From: CAVTWS01 sp963732655
GTDB taxonomy: Bacteria; Actinomycetota; Acidimicrobiia; Acidimicrobiales; SHLQ01
DNA: 64,000 nt
Reading direction: 5' to 3'
Assembly: GCA_963732655.1 (NCBI GenBank)
Contig: CAVTAI010000005.1
Location: 992,001 to 1,056,000, forward strand
Shown in pieces: positions 52,439 to 59,869 of this stretch. The notes under the pieces are model-generated. The model was given only the letters and a program-made list of their open reading frames with translations. It did no database searches and was not told the origin of the DNA. Numbering within the stretch: position 1 is the first letter of the stretch; each line of letters begins with the position of its first letter. A program made the position numbers and the translations under genes.

Positions 52439-52458
52439 GGGTTCCCTCGTCGGGCTAA

Positions 52459-52464
52459 AGTGTA
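52459..52464 (-). promoter_or_regulatory. -10 element and operator region of Xre-RES
   Basis: TACACT on the minus strand, with a 20-nt leader containing GAGGG before ATG 52438. Just upstream, CGTA-tcg-TACG (near 52484-52494) is a small inverted repeat that could be the antitoxin operator. Confidence 0.45.
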
Positions 52465-52517
52465 TCAAAACGTCGCGCGTTTGTCGTATCGTACGTCGAA
52501 CGCTTGTCAGCGAGAAT

Positions 52518-52669
52518 TCCATGGACCTCGACCTCGACCTCGACCTCGGCTTCATCCCTCGCATCGGCGAGGAGAACTACAAGGCGGATTCGTCATCCAT
52601 CACCCTGACGGCCCGGTCGTGGTCGACACCGGAATCGGGCACGGCAACGACCTGATCGATGCGCTGTAG
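52518..52669 (+). pseudogene. remnant of a metallo-beta-lactamase-fold gene
   Basis: ATG 52518 begins MDLDLDLDLGFIPRIGEEN. The sequence then shifts frame near 52580 to GGFVIHHPDGPVVVDTGIG and a stop at 52667-52669. The phrase 'FVIxHPDGxVxVDTGIG' is the N-terminal strand pair of metallo-beta-lactamase-fold hydrolases. The metal motif HxHxDH and everything after it are missing. It is a broken, truncated gene at the right edge of the accessory patch. Confidence 0.55.
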
Positions 52670-52677
52670 TCCCGCCC

Positions 52678-53385
52678 TCAGGCGGTGAAGGTGCGGGCCA
52701 TCCAGGTGGCGACGACGTGGCGGTCGAGAGGGGTGGTCGTGACGGATTCTCGCGCCCGCGCCACGACCTCGGCGCCGAGGACCTCGGCCCGGCCTGCGTA
52801 GAGGTGGTCGGCCACGGCCGGCGAGAACTCGGGGTGGTTCTGGATGGTCCAGGCCCGCTCGCCGATGATCAGACCGCCGATTGGGCAGAACTCGTTGCCG
52901 GCCCACACCGACGTGTCATCGGGGACGTCCACCACCTGATCCTGGTGACTGGCGGCCAACGTGACCGTCGGTCGATCGTCCTCGATCCACCATGGTCTCG
53001 CCTGGATCGTGTAGCTCTGCGCTCCGACGCCCCAGCCGCGTTCGGATTTCTCCACCACACCACCGAGCGCGTGGGCGGTCATCTGATGGCCGAAGCACAC
53101 GCCGACATAGGGCCGTTCCTCGTCGGTGATGGCGCGCACCACCTCTTCGGTGGGCCCGATCCATGGCAGGTCGTCGTACACGGACGACCTGCTCGGCGAG
53201 CACAACCAACCGTCGCAGTCATCGAGCGAGGCCGGGAGGTCGCCGGCTTTGGCGTCGAACGTCACGATCTCGATCCCGAGCGGTCCGAGCAGGGACGTGA
53301 AGAGGTCGGGGTAATCGCCCTCGATGTGCGCGCTCGTCCGGGCGACGTGCCCGACGAGTATCAGACCGACTCGGACCACAGCCAT
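52678..53385 (-). CDS. class I glutamine amidotransferase-like protein
   Basis: 235 residues. ATG 53385 was chosen for the CAGGAGAG ribosome-binding site 4-5 nt upstream; ATG 53415 is possible. Nucleophile Cys in YVGVCFGHQM, catalytic His and Glu in IQNHPEFSP, and WIGPTEEVVRAI are present. Stand-alone proteins of this type (GuaA-N/YfeJ-like) include gamma-glutamyl hydrolases and peptidases. The substrate is unknown. It lies 30 bp after an SsuD-like gene on the same strand, so a role in sulfur or amine compound use is possible (inference). Confidence 0.85.
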   Translation of the reverse strand: MAVVRVGLILVGHVARTSAHIEGDYPDLFTSLLGPLGIEIVTFDAKAGDLPASLDDCDGWLCSPSRSSVYDDLPWIGPTEEVVRAITDEERPYVGVCFGHQMTAHALGGVVEKSERGWGVGAQSYTIQARPWWIEDDRPTVTLAASHQDQVVDVPDDTSVWAGNEFCPIGGLIIGERAWTIQNHPEFSPAVADHLYAGRAEVLGAEVVARARESVTTTPLDRHVVATWMARTFTA

Positions 53386-53415
53386 GCTCTCCTGGTAGTC
53401 ATCTGGGACATCCAC

Positions 53416-54579
53416 TCACCGGAACGAGAAGACCGCGCCGGCCGCGGCCGCGTCGAGCTCGGGAACGAGGCCACGATGCCTCAGGACGGGCAGGACGCCC
53501 TCACCCACGTGGTAGGCCTCCTCCAGGTGCGGGTACCCGGACAAGATGAAGGCGTCGATGCCGAGTGCGTGGTACTCGGCGATGCGATCGGCGACGGTCT
53601 CGTACGAGCCGACGAGGGCCGTGCCCGCACCTCCGCGCACGAGGCCGATCCCGGCCCAGACGTTGGGGTGGATCTCCAGTTCGCGGAGGTCGGGCTCGTG
53701 TCGTTTGGAAGTGCCGGACAGCTCGGCTGTGTTTCCTGGGCCTCGGTCCTGGTGGAGCTCGGCCATCCGGCGCTGACCGACGCTCGCGGTGGTTTCGAAG
53801 TCGGCCCGGGCAGCGGCGATGGCCTCGTCGGACATGGCGGCCCGCATGGCATCGCCGACCGCCCAGGCCTCCGCATCCGTCGGGCGGGCGATGACGTGGA
53901 AACGAATACCGAAACGGAGCTGCCGACCGAACGATGCGGCGAGGGCCCGCACACGCTCGATCCGCTCCCTCGCCATGGTCGGGGGTTCGCCCCAGAGCAG
54001 GTACGTGTCGACGTGGGATGCGGCCACCGCTTCGGCGGCCTCCGACGCCCCGCCGAAGTAGATCGGCGGGACCGGCTCGGGCGCCGCCCTGGTGGTGGCC
54101 TGCTCGACCCGGAAGAAGGTCCCCGCGTGGTCGAACGGCGCTTCACCCCAGGCGCCACGCATCACCCGGAGGAACTCCCCGGTGCGTTGATACCGCGTGT
54201 CTTTGTCCTCGAAGATGCCGAAGCGAGCCAGCTCGGCGGGCTCGGCGCCGGTGACGACGTTGACGAGGAGTCGGCCGCCGGAGAGCCGTTGGTAGGTCGA
54301 CGCCATCTGGGCGGCCAGGGTCGGTGTGAGCAAGGCCGGCCGGAACGCGACGAGGAACTTGAGGCGGGTGGTGAGCGGGATCAGCGCCGCGGTGGCCAAC
54401 CACGCGTCCTCGCAGCCGGTGCCGCACGGCGTGAGCGCGGCGTCGAAACCGAGGGTGTCACAGGCGGTCGCCACCTGGGCCAAGTACGCGAGCGTCGGCG
54501 GGCGTCGATGGCCATCTTCGCCGGGCAACACCTCTCGCGAATCGCCTCCGGTAGGCAGGAACCAGTCGACCTCGATCAC
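53416..54579 (-). CDS. ssuD: FMNH2-dependent alkanesulfonate monooxygenase-like (SsuD)
   Basis: 387 residues from GTG 54579 (MIEVDWFLPTGGDSRE), the SsuD-type start. Bacterial luciferase-like TIM barrel with TACDTLGFDAALTPCGTGCEDAW, LTTRLKFLVAFRPALLTPT, GGRLLVNVVTG, FFRVEQATTRAAPEPVPPIYFGGAS and LSGYPHLEEAYHVGEGVLP, all SsuD-like. It would cleave alkanesulfonates to aldehyde and sulfite with reduced FMN. The reductase SsuE and transporter SsuABC are not adjacent. A -10 hexamer lies 8 nt upstream of GTG 54579. The amidotransferase gene follows. Confidence 0.88.
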   Translation of the reverse strand: MIEVDWFLPTGGDSREVLPGEDGHRRPPTLAYLAQVATACDTLGFDAALTPCGTGCEDAWLATAALIPLTTRLKFLVAFRPALLTPTLAAQMASTYQRLSGGRLLVNVVTGAEPAELARFGIFEDKDTRYQRTGEFLRVMRGAWGEAPFDHAGTFFRVEQATTRAAPEPVPPIYFGGASEAAEAVAASHVDTYLLWGEPPTMARERIERVRALAASFGRQLRFGIRFHVIARPTDAEAWAVGDAMRAAMSDEAIAAARADFETTASVGQRRMAELHQDRGPGNTAELSGTSKRHEPDLRELEIHPNVWAGIGLVRGGAGTALVGSYETVADRIAEYHALGIDAFILSGYPHLEEAYHVGEGVLPVLRHRGLVPELDAAAAGAVFSFR

Positions 54580-54587
54580 AGGGGGAG

Positions 54588-54593
54588 ACGTTA
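54588..54593 (-). promoter_or_regulatory. -10 element of ssuD (leaderless type)
   Basis: TAACGT on the minus strand (within TATAACGT), 8 nt, GTG 54579. Confidence 0.4.
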
Positions 54594-54605
54594 TAGCTGT
54601 CGAGG

Positions 54606-55964
54606 TCAGGCCGGGCACGCCTCGGGCACCGTGTCGCCGACCAGGAGAGCGTCGATCCAGGTCACGGCGTCATCCGACGCTTCGGCGACGACGGCGCCGT
54701 GACCGATCCCCTCGTAGAGGCGTAGCTCGGCCGAGGTGCCGGCCGCACACATCCGCTGCGTCAGGATCGGGGCGATCGCACCCAGGCCCAGTTCATCGGC
54801 CGTGCCCTGCAGGATCAGGGCCGGGATGCCGAGGTCGACCGACCCGGGGGTGTTGAGCGTGATGGCGCCTGACCATGCAGGGATGGTTCGCGGATCGACG
54901 GCAGCCGCCCCTCGGCCCAGACCCGTGAAGATCTCGTTCAGCGTGGCCTGCACCTCGAGGTTGCACTCCTGCTCGAGCAGGTCGAGGCGCTCGATCGCTT
55001 CGGGGGCGAGGACCTCGGTGACATCCAGGCTGGGATCGGCGGCGGCGAGGCCCGCGATGCCGGACACGAAGTAGCCGGCGAAGGAGGGCAGCGTCGACGC
55101 CGACCCCAACAGGAGGTCGAACTCCGCAGCCGGGGCGTAGGCGGCGACGCCGACGATGTCGAGGTCGGGTGCGTAGTCCGGCGCCAGTTGGGCGGCGAAC
55201 AACGCGGCATGGCCCCCCTGGGAGTGGCCGGAGATCACGACGGGGCCGTCGGCAGTCACGCCCGGGATCTGCCCGGCGGCGCGGACGATGTCGAGCACGC
55301 CTCGGCCTTCGCTGAGCCCGGCCAGATAGGGGTGGGGACCGGGTGTGCCGAGCCCTTCATAGTCGGTGGCGGCGATGACGAAACCCTCGTCGAGGAAGTG
55401 TCGGAACTGGTCGACCAAGCCGTACCCGGGGTCCTGCTCCGGGAACAGATCGTCGCGGAGGCTGGGTGCGCACGGATCGGCCAGGCCGGTGGTGCCGTGA
55501 GCCCAGGTGATCACCGGTTGGGGGTCGGTGGTGTCGTCGCCCGAAGGTGCGGGCGCCAGCACGTAGCCCGACACGGCGACGGGATTGCCCTCGACCGTTT
55601 CGCTGAGATGAAGGACCCGGTACCCGACGACGGAGTCATCGGCGGTGTCGAACGGCTCCGCGAAGATGAGATCGCCGGGTTCGCCGCCGGGAAGCGGTTC
55701 CGGTGGGGTGTACAGATCGGCGGTGGTCACCTCGAAAGCGGCCAACCCGTCGTCCGCCGTGGTCGCGTCCGTGGTGGGGGACATCTCGTCGACCGGCGCG
55801 TCCGAGGTCATCGATTCGTCGTCGACGGGGACGTTGTTCGTTGACTCGGTGGCGACTTCCGAGCCGGCCGTCGTCTGGGTGGCCACCGAGCCGCGACCGT
55901 CGTCACTGCAGCCGGTGGCGGCGAGCCCGATGATGAGAATGGTGAGGAGGCAACGGCGGCGCAT
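54606..55964 (-). CDS. secreted lipoprotein lipase/esterase (LIP family)
   Basis: 452 residues. Signal peptide MRRRCLLTILIIGLAATGC with lipobox Cys19, then a Ser/Thr/Asp linker (20-70). Alpha/beta-hydrolase of the secretory-lipase type: ITWAHGTTGLADPCAPS (oxyanion region), FVIAATDYEGLGTPG, the nucleophile elbow GHSQGGHAAL, Asp in LILQGTADELG and His in YEGIGHGAV. Several Cys may form disulfides. It follows the LLM oxidoreductase gene by 26 bp, so it could be the last gene of the kinase-LLM-lipase unit. Confidence 0.88.
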   Translation of the reverse strand: MRRRCLLTILIIGLAATGCSDDGRGSVATQTTAGSEVATESTNNVPVDDESMTSDAPVDEMSPTTDATTADDGLAAFEVTTADLYTPPEPLPGGEPGDLIFAEPFDTADDSVVGYRVLHLSETVEGNPVAVSGYVLAPAPSGDDTTDPQPVITWAHGTTGLADPCAPSLRDDLFPEQDPGYGLVDQFRHFLDEGFVIAATDYEGLGTPGPHPYLAGLSEGRGVLDIVRAAGQIPGVTADGPVVISGHSQGGHAALFAAQLAPDYAPDLDIVGVAAYAPAAEFDLLLGSASTLPSFAGYFVSGIAGLAAADPSLDVTEVLAPEAIERLDLLEQECNLEVQATLNEIFTGLGRGAAAVDPRTIPAWSGAITLNTPGSVDLGIPALILQGTADELGLGAIAPILTQRMCAAGTSAELRLYEGIGHGAVVAEASDDAVTWIDALLVGDTVPEACPA

Positions 55965-55990
55965 GTCCGGAGGTTACCGGCCGGTGAACA

Positions 55991-57022
55991 TCACAGTGCT
56001 CGCAGAGCGTCGAGGATCGGGCGCCACCGCTCGGCCGCATCGGTCGAGCCGGTCGCCGCGGCCTCCATCGGGGCACGGAAGACGAGCCGGTCGACGAGCC
56101 CGCGGTACCGGCGATCGATCTCGGCGGGAATCTGTTCGGGCGGACCGACGACGGCGAACGCGGCGAGGATGTCGTCGTCGATCAGCTCACCCATCTCCAC
56201 CCACTGACCCTGTTTCGACATGCGGTTGAGCTCGGTGTGGACATCGCTCCAACCGTGGTGGGCGAGAACCGGCTCGTAGGCCGGCGTCGATCCGTAGAAC
56301 GCGATCTGCTGACGAGTCGCAGCGACACGGGTGGCCATCTCGGCCTCGTTGTCGCCAGTCACGCAGAAGACGGGGAGCACCACCTCGAAGTCCTGACGTG
56401 GTCGGCCCGATTTGGCCAGGCCGGCCTCGATGGCCGGCATCGTGTGGTCGCGCAGGTAGTCCGACGTCGTGAAACCGTGGGCGATGAATCCGTCGGCCAC
56501 CTCGCCCGCAACCTGCGTCATGAGCTGACCCACGCCGGCGAGGAACACCCGTGGCCGTCCGAACCCCGTGGGGCCGGGGTCGAACATCGGCGTCATCAAC
56601 GTGTGCTGGTAGAAGTCGCCGCGAAAGTTCAGCGGGGTGCCTTCGTTCCACCGATCCCAGATGGCGTGCATGGCCAGCACGAGCTCCCGCATGCGGGCGG
56701 CCGGGCTCGTCCACGGCATGGAGAAGCGTTTGGTGATGTGCGGCTTGATCTGGGAGCCCAGGCCGAGGATGAACCGGCCCCCGCTGGCTCGCTGCAGGTC
56801 GTGCGCGGTGTTGGCCAGGGTCATCGGGCTGCGGGCGAACGCCACGGCGATGCTGGTGCCGATCTCGAGGCGTTCGGTGACCGTGGCGGCCACGGCCAGG
56901 GGGAGGAACGGGTCGTTCTTGAGCTCGGCGGTGAAGCCCCCGGTGTAGCCGCCGGTCTCGAGGGCGCGAGCATCTCGTGCGGCGTGGTGGATGTCGGTGC
57001 TGATGCCACCGTCGAGCTTCAT
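55991..57022 (-). CDS. LLM-class, probably F420-dependent oxidoreductase
   Basis: 343 residues from ATG 57022 with AGAAAGG about 8 nt upstream. The luciferase-like barrel shows ALETGGYTGGFTAELKNDPFLPLAVAATVT, LEIGTSIAVAFARSPMTLA, GRFILGLGSQIKPHI and VADGFIAHGFTTSDYL, the pattern of mycobacterial F420-dependent LLM enzymes (TIGR03617-like). The preceding kinase gene ends 16 bp upstream, so they are cotranscribed. The substrate is unknown. Confidence 0.87.
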   Translation of the reverse strand: MKLDGGISTDIHHAARDARALETGGYTGGFTAELKNDPFLPLAVAATVTERLEIGTSIAVAFARSPMTLANTAHDLQRASGGRFILGLGSQIKPHITKRFSMPWTSPAARMRELVLAMHAIWDRWNEGTPLNFRGDFYQHTLMTPMFDPGPTGFGRPRVFLAGVGQLMTQVAGEVADGFIAHGFTTSDYLRDHTMPAIEAGLAKSGRPRQDFEVVLPVFCVTGDNEAEMATRVAATRQQIAFYGSTPAYEPVLAHHGWSDVHTELNRMSKQGQWVEMGELIDDDILAAFAVVGPPEQIPAEIDRRYRGLVDRLVFRAPMEAAATGSTDAAERWRPILDALRAL

Positions 57023-57038
57023 GGGGTGAGCCTTTCTG

Positions 57039-58124
57039 TCAGCCGAGGTCCGTCGTGGCGGCGCGAGCTCGCTCGGCCAGCCATTCGACCTGATGGCGGA
57101 AGTAGTCGGCGCCGCTGGCGTCCTTGTCACCCATGGCGCCGTTCACGAACCGGTTGTAGACGCCCTGCAGGATGCAGGCACCCCGCCAGTGAGCGAACGC
57201 GATGTAGTAGGGGAGGTTCGACAGGTCGCGCCCACTGGCGTCGGCGTACCAGCCCATCAACGTGTCGCGCTCCGGCATTCCGTCGGCCATGGTCGGGGCC
57301 GACGGCAAGAAGGTGCGATCGTCGGAGGGTCGGGACCAGTACATCCACAACCCTCCGAGATCGGCCATGGTGTCGCCGAGGGTGCACAGCTCCCAGTCGA
57401 GCACGGCCGTGATGTGTCCGTCGTCGGCGATCATGCAATTGTCGAGCCGGTAGTCGCCGTGCACGATCCCGGCCGGACCTTGGTCGGGGATGCGGCGCGC
57501 CAGGAAGTCGTGCACCTCGGCGATGAGCGGGAGATCGTGGGTGCGGGACTGCTCGAACTGTGTCGACCAACGACGCAGTTGCCGACTGACGTACTCATCC
57601 TTGCGACCGAGCTCGCCCAGGCCGATGTCGTCGGGGTTCACGGCGTGGAGGGCCGCGAGCGTCTCGACCAGGTGTCGGGACATGGCGGCCCGGATCTCGG
57701 CGGGATAGGTCTCGGCGATCTCGGTCGATCGCACGACGGTCCCAACAGCAAAGCGCATGACGTAGAACGGCGCGCCGTTGACCTGAGGGTCTTCGCAGAG
57801 GCCGACGACGGCGGGTACCGCCACCGACGTGTGGGCGATGGCCGAGAGGATGCGGTGCTCGCGCGCCATGTCGTGCGCGGTGGCCAGCACGTGGCCGGTT
57901 GGCGGCCGCCGCAGCGCGAAGGCGCTCCCGGCGCTGTCGGTCACCTTGTAGGTGAGGTTCGAGTTCCCGCCGGCGATGAGCTCGAAGCGCAACGGCGGCG
58001 TGATGTCGGTCGTCGCCTCGAACCACCTGGTCACCGCTGGCGCGTCGACTCCCGTGACGGTGGTCGCCTCCGACTCGGCGGAGTCAGGAGTCGAGCGGCG
58101 GGGTGACGCAGGGTCGCTGGGCAT
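57039..58124 (-). CDS. APH-fold small-molecule kinase (ACAD10-type)
   Basis: 361 residues from ATG 58124. GGNSNLTYKV (glycine loop), FALRRPP with the ATP Lys replaced by Arg-Arg, AREHRILSAI, catalytic-loop HGDYRLDNCM and metal Asp in VLDWELCTLGDTMADLG. This branch of the aminoglycoside phosphotransferase family often accompanies acyl-CoA dehydrogenases and lipid-degradation genes (family knowledge); here it heads a unit with LLM oxidoreductase and lipase. It is unlikely to confer antibiotic resistance. A -10 element 9 nt upstream fixes the start. Confidence 0.87.
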   Translation of the reverse strand: MPSDPASPRRSTPDSAESEATTVTGVDAPAVTRWFEATTDITPPLRFELIAGGNSNLTYKVTDSAGSAFALRRPPTGHVLATAHDMAREHRILSAIAHTSVAVPAVVGLCEDPQVNGAPFYVMRFAVGTVVRSTEIAETYPAEIRAAMSRHLVETLAALHAVNPDDIGLGELGRKDEYVSRQLRRWSTQFEQSRTHDLPLIAEVHDFLARRIPDQGPAGIVHGDYRLDNCMIADDGHITAVLDWELCTLGDTMADLGGLWMYWSRPSDDRTFLPSAPTMADGMPERDTLMGWYADASGRDLSNLPYYIAFAHWRGACILQGVYNRFVNGAMGDKDASGADYFRHQVEWLAERARAATTDLG

Positions 58125-58133
58125 GGAGGACCC

Positions 58134-58139
58134 AGGGTA
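58134..58139 (-). promoter_or_regulatory. -10 element of the kinase-LLM-lipase unit
   Basis: TACCCT on the minus strand, 9 nt, ATG 58124. It faces the divergent TAGCCT at 58163, 23 bp away. Confidence 0.45.
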
Positions 58140-58162
58140 GTCATCTGCCGCGCCGGAGTCCG

Positions 58163-58168
58163 TAGCCT
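58163..58168 (+). promoter_or_regulatory. -10 candidate of the thioredoxin/TPR gene
   Basis: TAGCCT about 48 nt before ATG 58217, giving a ~41-nt leader, unlike the leaderless genes nearby. Confidence 0.35.
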
Positions 58169-58216
58169 GAGCCCACCGGGGAATGCCGAACCGGGGTGAC
58201 GACGTTGGGAACCGAC

Positions 58217-58966
58217 ATGGCTGACGTGACTGATGCAACCTTCCAGACCGCAGTGATCGAGCGTTCGCACCAGGTGCCGATCGTCGTCGACCTCTGGGCG
58301 CCGTGGTGCGGACCGTGCCGCTCTCTGGGTCCGATCCTCAAGAAAGTCATCGGGGCCACGAACGGCCGGGTCGAGCTCGTCAAGGTCAACGTCGACGAGA
58401 ACCCGGCGGTCTCGCAGGCCTTCCGGGTGCAGTCGATCCCCGTCGTGTTCGCGCTCCACGGCGGGTCCGTCGTCGATGCCTTCGTGGGTGCGCAGGGCGA
58501 AGCCGCCGTCACCGAGTTCGTGGACAAGCTGCTCGCGCTCGCCGTCGACGGCGTCGACGCGGCGGAAGCCGAAACGGTGGTCGACGAGATCGACACCCTG
58601 GTCGCAGCGGGCGACGAACCGGGCCTGCGGGCGTTCCTCGAGACCGAGCCCGGCAACGAAAAGGCGATCGTGGCCCTGGCCTCGATGCTCATCGACCAGG
58701 GTGACTCCGACGGCGCGTTGGAGTGGCTGGCCAAGGTGCCCGAGCACGCGGAGGCCCGTCGGTTGGCGGCCCTGGCCCGTACCGGAGTTTCCGCCGACGG
58801 CGCCGATGGCGGCGAGGCCATCGCCGGTGAGCTCGATGTTCTACTCGGACGGGTCAAGACCGACGACGACGCCCGGCAGCGCTTCGTCGACCTGCTCGAG
58901 GTCCTCGGCCCGGAGGACCCCCGCACCACGCAGTACCGGCGTCGGCTGACCTCGGCGCTGTACTAG
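58217..58966 (+). CDS. thioredoxin-domain/TPR co-chaperone (YbbN/CnoX-like)
   Basis: 249 residues from ATG 58217 (GTG 58196 possible). The thioredoxin domain has VVDLWAPWCGPCRSLGPIL with an intact CGPC, FRVQSIPVVFALHGG and the cis-Pro in SIPVV. The C-terminal ~130 residues are helical TPR-like (AAEAETVVDEIDTLVAAGDEPG, EKAIVALASMLIDQGDSDGALEWLAKVPEHAEARRLAAL). This architecture is YbbN/CnoX, a chaperedoxin that protects and hands substrates to chaperones (family knowledge). E. coli CnoX lacks redox activity, but the intact CGPC suggests this one keeps it. Confidence 0.88.
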   Translation: MADVTDATFQTAVIERSHQVPIVVDLWAPWCGPCRSLGPILKKVIGATNGRVELVKVNVDENPAVSQAFRVQSIPVVFALHGGSVVDAFVGAQGEAAVTEFVDKLLALAVDGVDAAEAETVVDEIDTLVAAGDEPGLRAFLETEPGNEKAIVALASMLIDQGDSDGALEWLAKVPEHAEARRLAALARTGVSADGADGGEAIAGELDVLLGRVKTDDDARQRFVDLLEVLGPEDPRTTQYRRRLTSALY

Positions 58967-59007
58967 CGCGTTTCGGGCTCACTCGCTCGCCTTTCGGGCT
59001 CACTCGA

Positions 59008-59013
59008 TAGGGT
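59008..59013 (+). promoter_or_regulatory. -10 candidate of comEA-comEC
   Basis: TAGGGT, about 82 nt before GTG 59096. It directly follows a 15-bp direct repeat TTTCGGGCTCACTCG (58971-58985 and 58992-59006) of unknown meaning. Confidence 0.35.
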
Positions 59014-59095
59014 GATCTCTACATCGGCACCCGGCTGGGGGCGCCCGCTCTGAGTTGCGACGCGATGCGTCGCCGGCCCAGAAGGTGGTGCCACG

Positions 59096-59857
59096 GTGAC
59101 GATGCCGTTCGACGAGGATCACGGGCTTGTCCGGCGCGCCGTGACGGAGACCACTCGCCGTCATCTCCGTGATTGGCGTTCGACGATGCTGCCCGTTGCC
59201 GCGGTGGCTCTCGGTCTGACCGCGGTCGGCTGGTGGTTGACCCGACCCGAACCACGACCCCCGATCGAGACCCTGCTCCCGACGGCCGCCGAGGTCGATC
59301 CCGGACCGGCTCCGACGACATCGCCCCCAGCCCCAGCCCCAGCCGCAGCCGGGGCCGAGCCCGGGGCCGGCGCCGAGGCCGACGAGCCGCTCGCGGCCGA
59401 GGTGGTCGTTCATGTCGCCGGCGCGGTCGTTCGGCCGGGATTGGTCACCGTCGACTCTCCGGCTCGGGTGGCTGATGTCGTCGCCGCCGCCGGCGGCCTC
59501 GTCACCGGAGCCGATGCGGACCGCATCAACCTCGCCGCGCCCGTAGCGGACGGCGAGCGGGTCTTCGTCCCCGTGGTCGGCCAAGTGGAGATCCCCGCCC
59601 TGGTGCCCGAAGGATCGGGCGGGCCGGCTGGAGCGACCAGCGCGGGAGGACCCGGTCCGCCCGCGCTGGTCGACCTCAACGCCGCGGACCAGAGCAGCCT
59701 CGAAACCTTGCCCGGCGTCGGCCCGGCGACCGCTCAGGCCATTCTTGCCCACCTCGCTCAGAACGGTCCGTTCACCCGACTGGAGGATCTGCTCGAAGTG
59801 CGGGGCATCGGCCCGGCCAAGCTCGAGTTGATCCGCCCGTACGCCACGGTCGGGTAG
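59096..59857 (+). CDS. comEA: ComEA-like DNA-uptake receptor
   Basis: 253 residues, GTG 59096 (ATG 59102 possible). One membrane segment (STMLPVAAVALGLTAVGWWL, about 30-48), a Pro/Ala linker, an SLBB domain (EVVVHVAGAVVRPGLVTVDSPARVADVVAAAGG), then a helix-hairpin-helix pair (VDLNAADQSSLETLPGVGPATAQAILAH, LLEVRGIGPAKLELI) that binds dsDNA. It delivers DNA to the ComEC channel encoded 12 bp downstream. Pilus genes for DNA capture are not next to it. Confidence 0.92.
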   Translation: MTMPFDEDHGLVRRAVTETTRRHLRDWRSTMLPVAAVALGLTAVGWWLTRPEPRPPIETLLPTAAEVDPGPAPTTSPPAPAPAAAGAEPGAGAEADEPLAAEVVVHVAGAVVRPGLVTVDSPARVADVVAAAGGLVTGADADRINLAAPVADGERVFVPVVGQVEIPALVPEGSGGPAGATSAGGPGPPALVDLNAADQSSLETLPGVGPATAQAILAHLAQNGPFTRLEDLLEVRGIGPAKLELIRPYATVG

Positions 59858-59869
59858 GGGCCGGGGACC

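Noticed and set aside
52717..54702. A 661-codon plus-strand open frame opposite the amidotransferase and ssuD genes
   Set aside because: High GC keeps antisense frames open. The minus strand encodes two clear enzymes with catalytic motifs; the plus frame has no recognisable domain.
57039..58124. Aminoglycoside resistance kinase
   Set aside because: Sequence and context match the ACAD10-like metabolic branch of the APH fold, not resistance enzymes.
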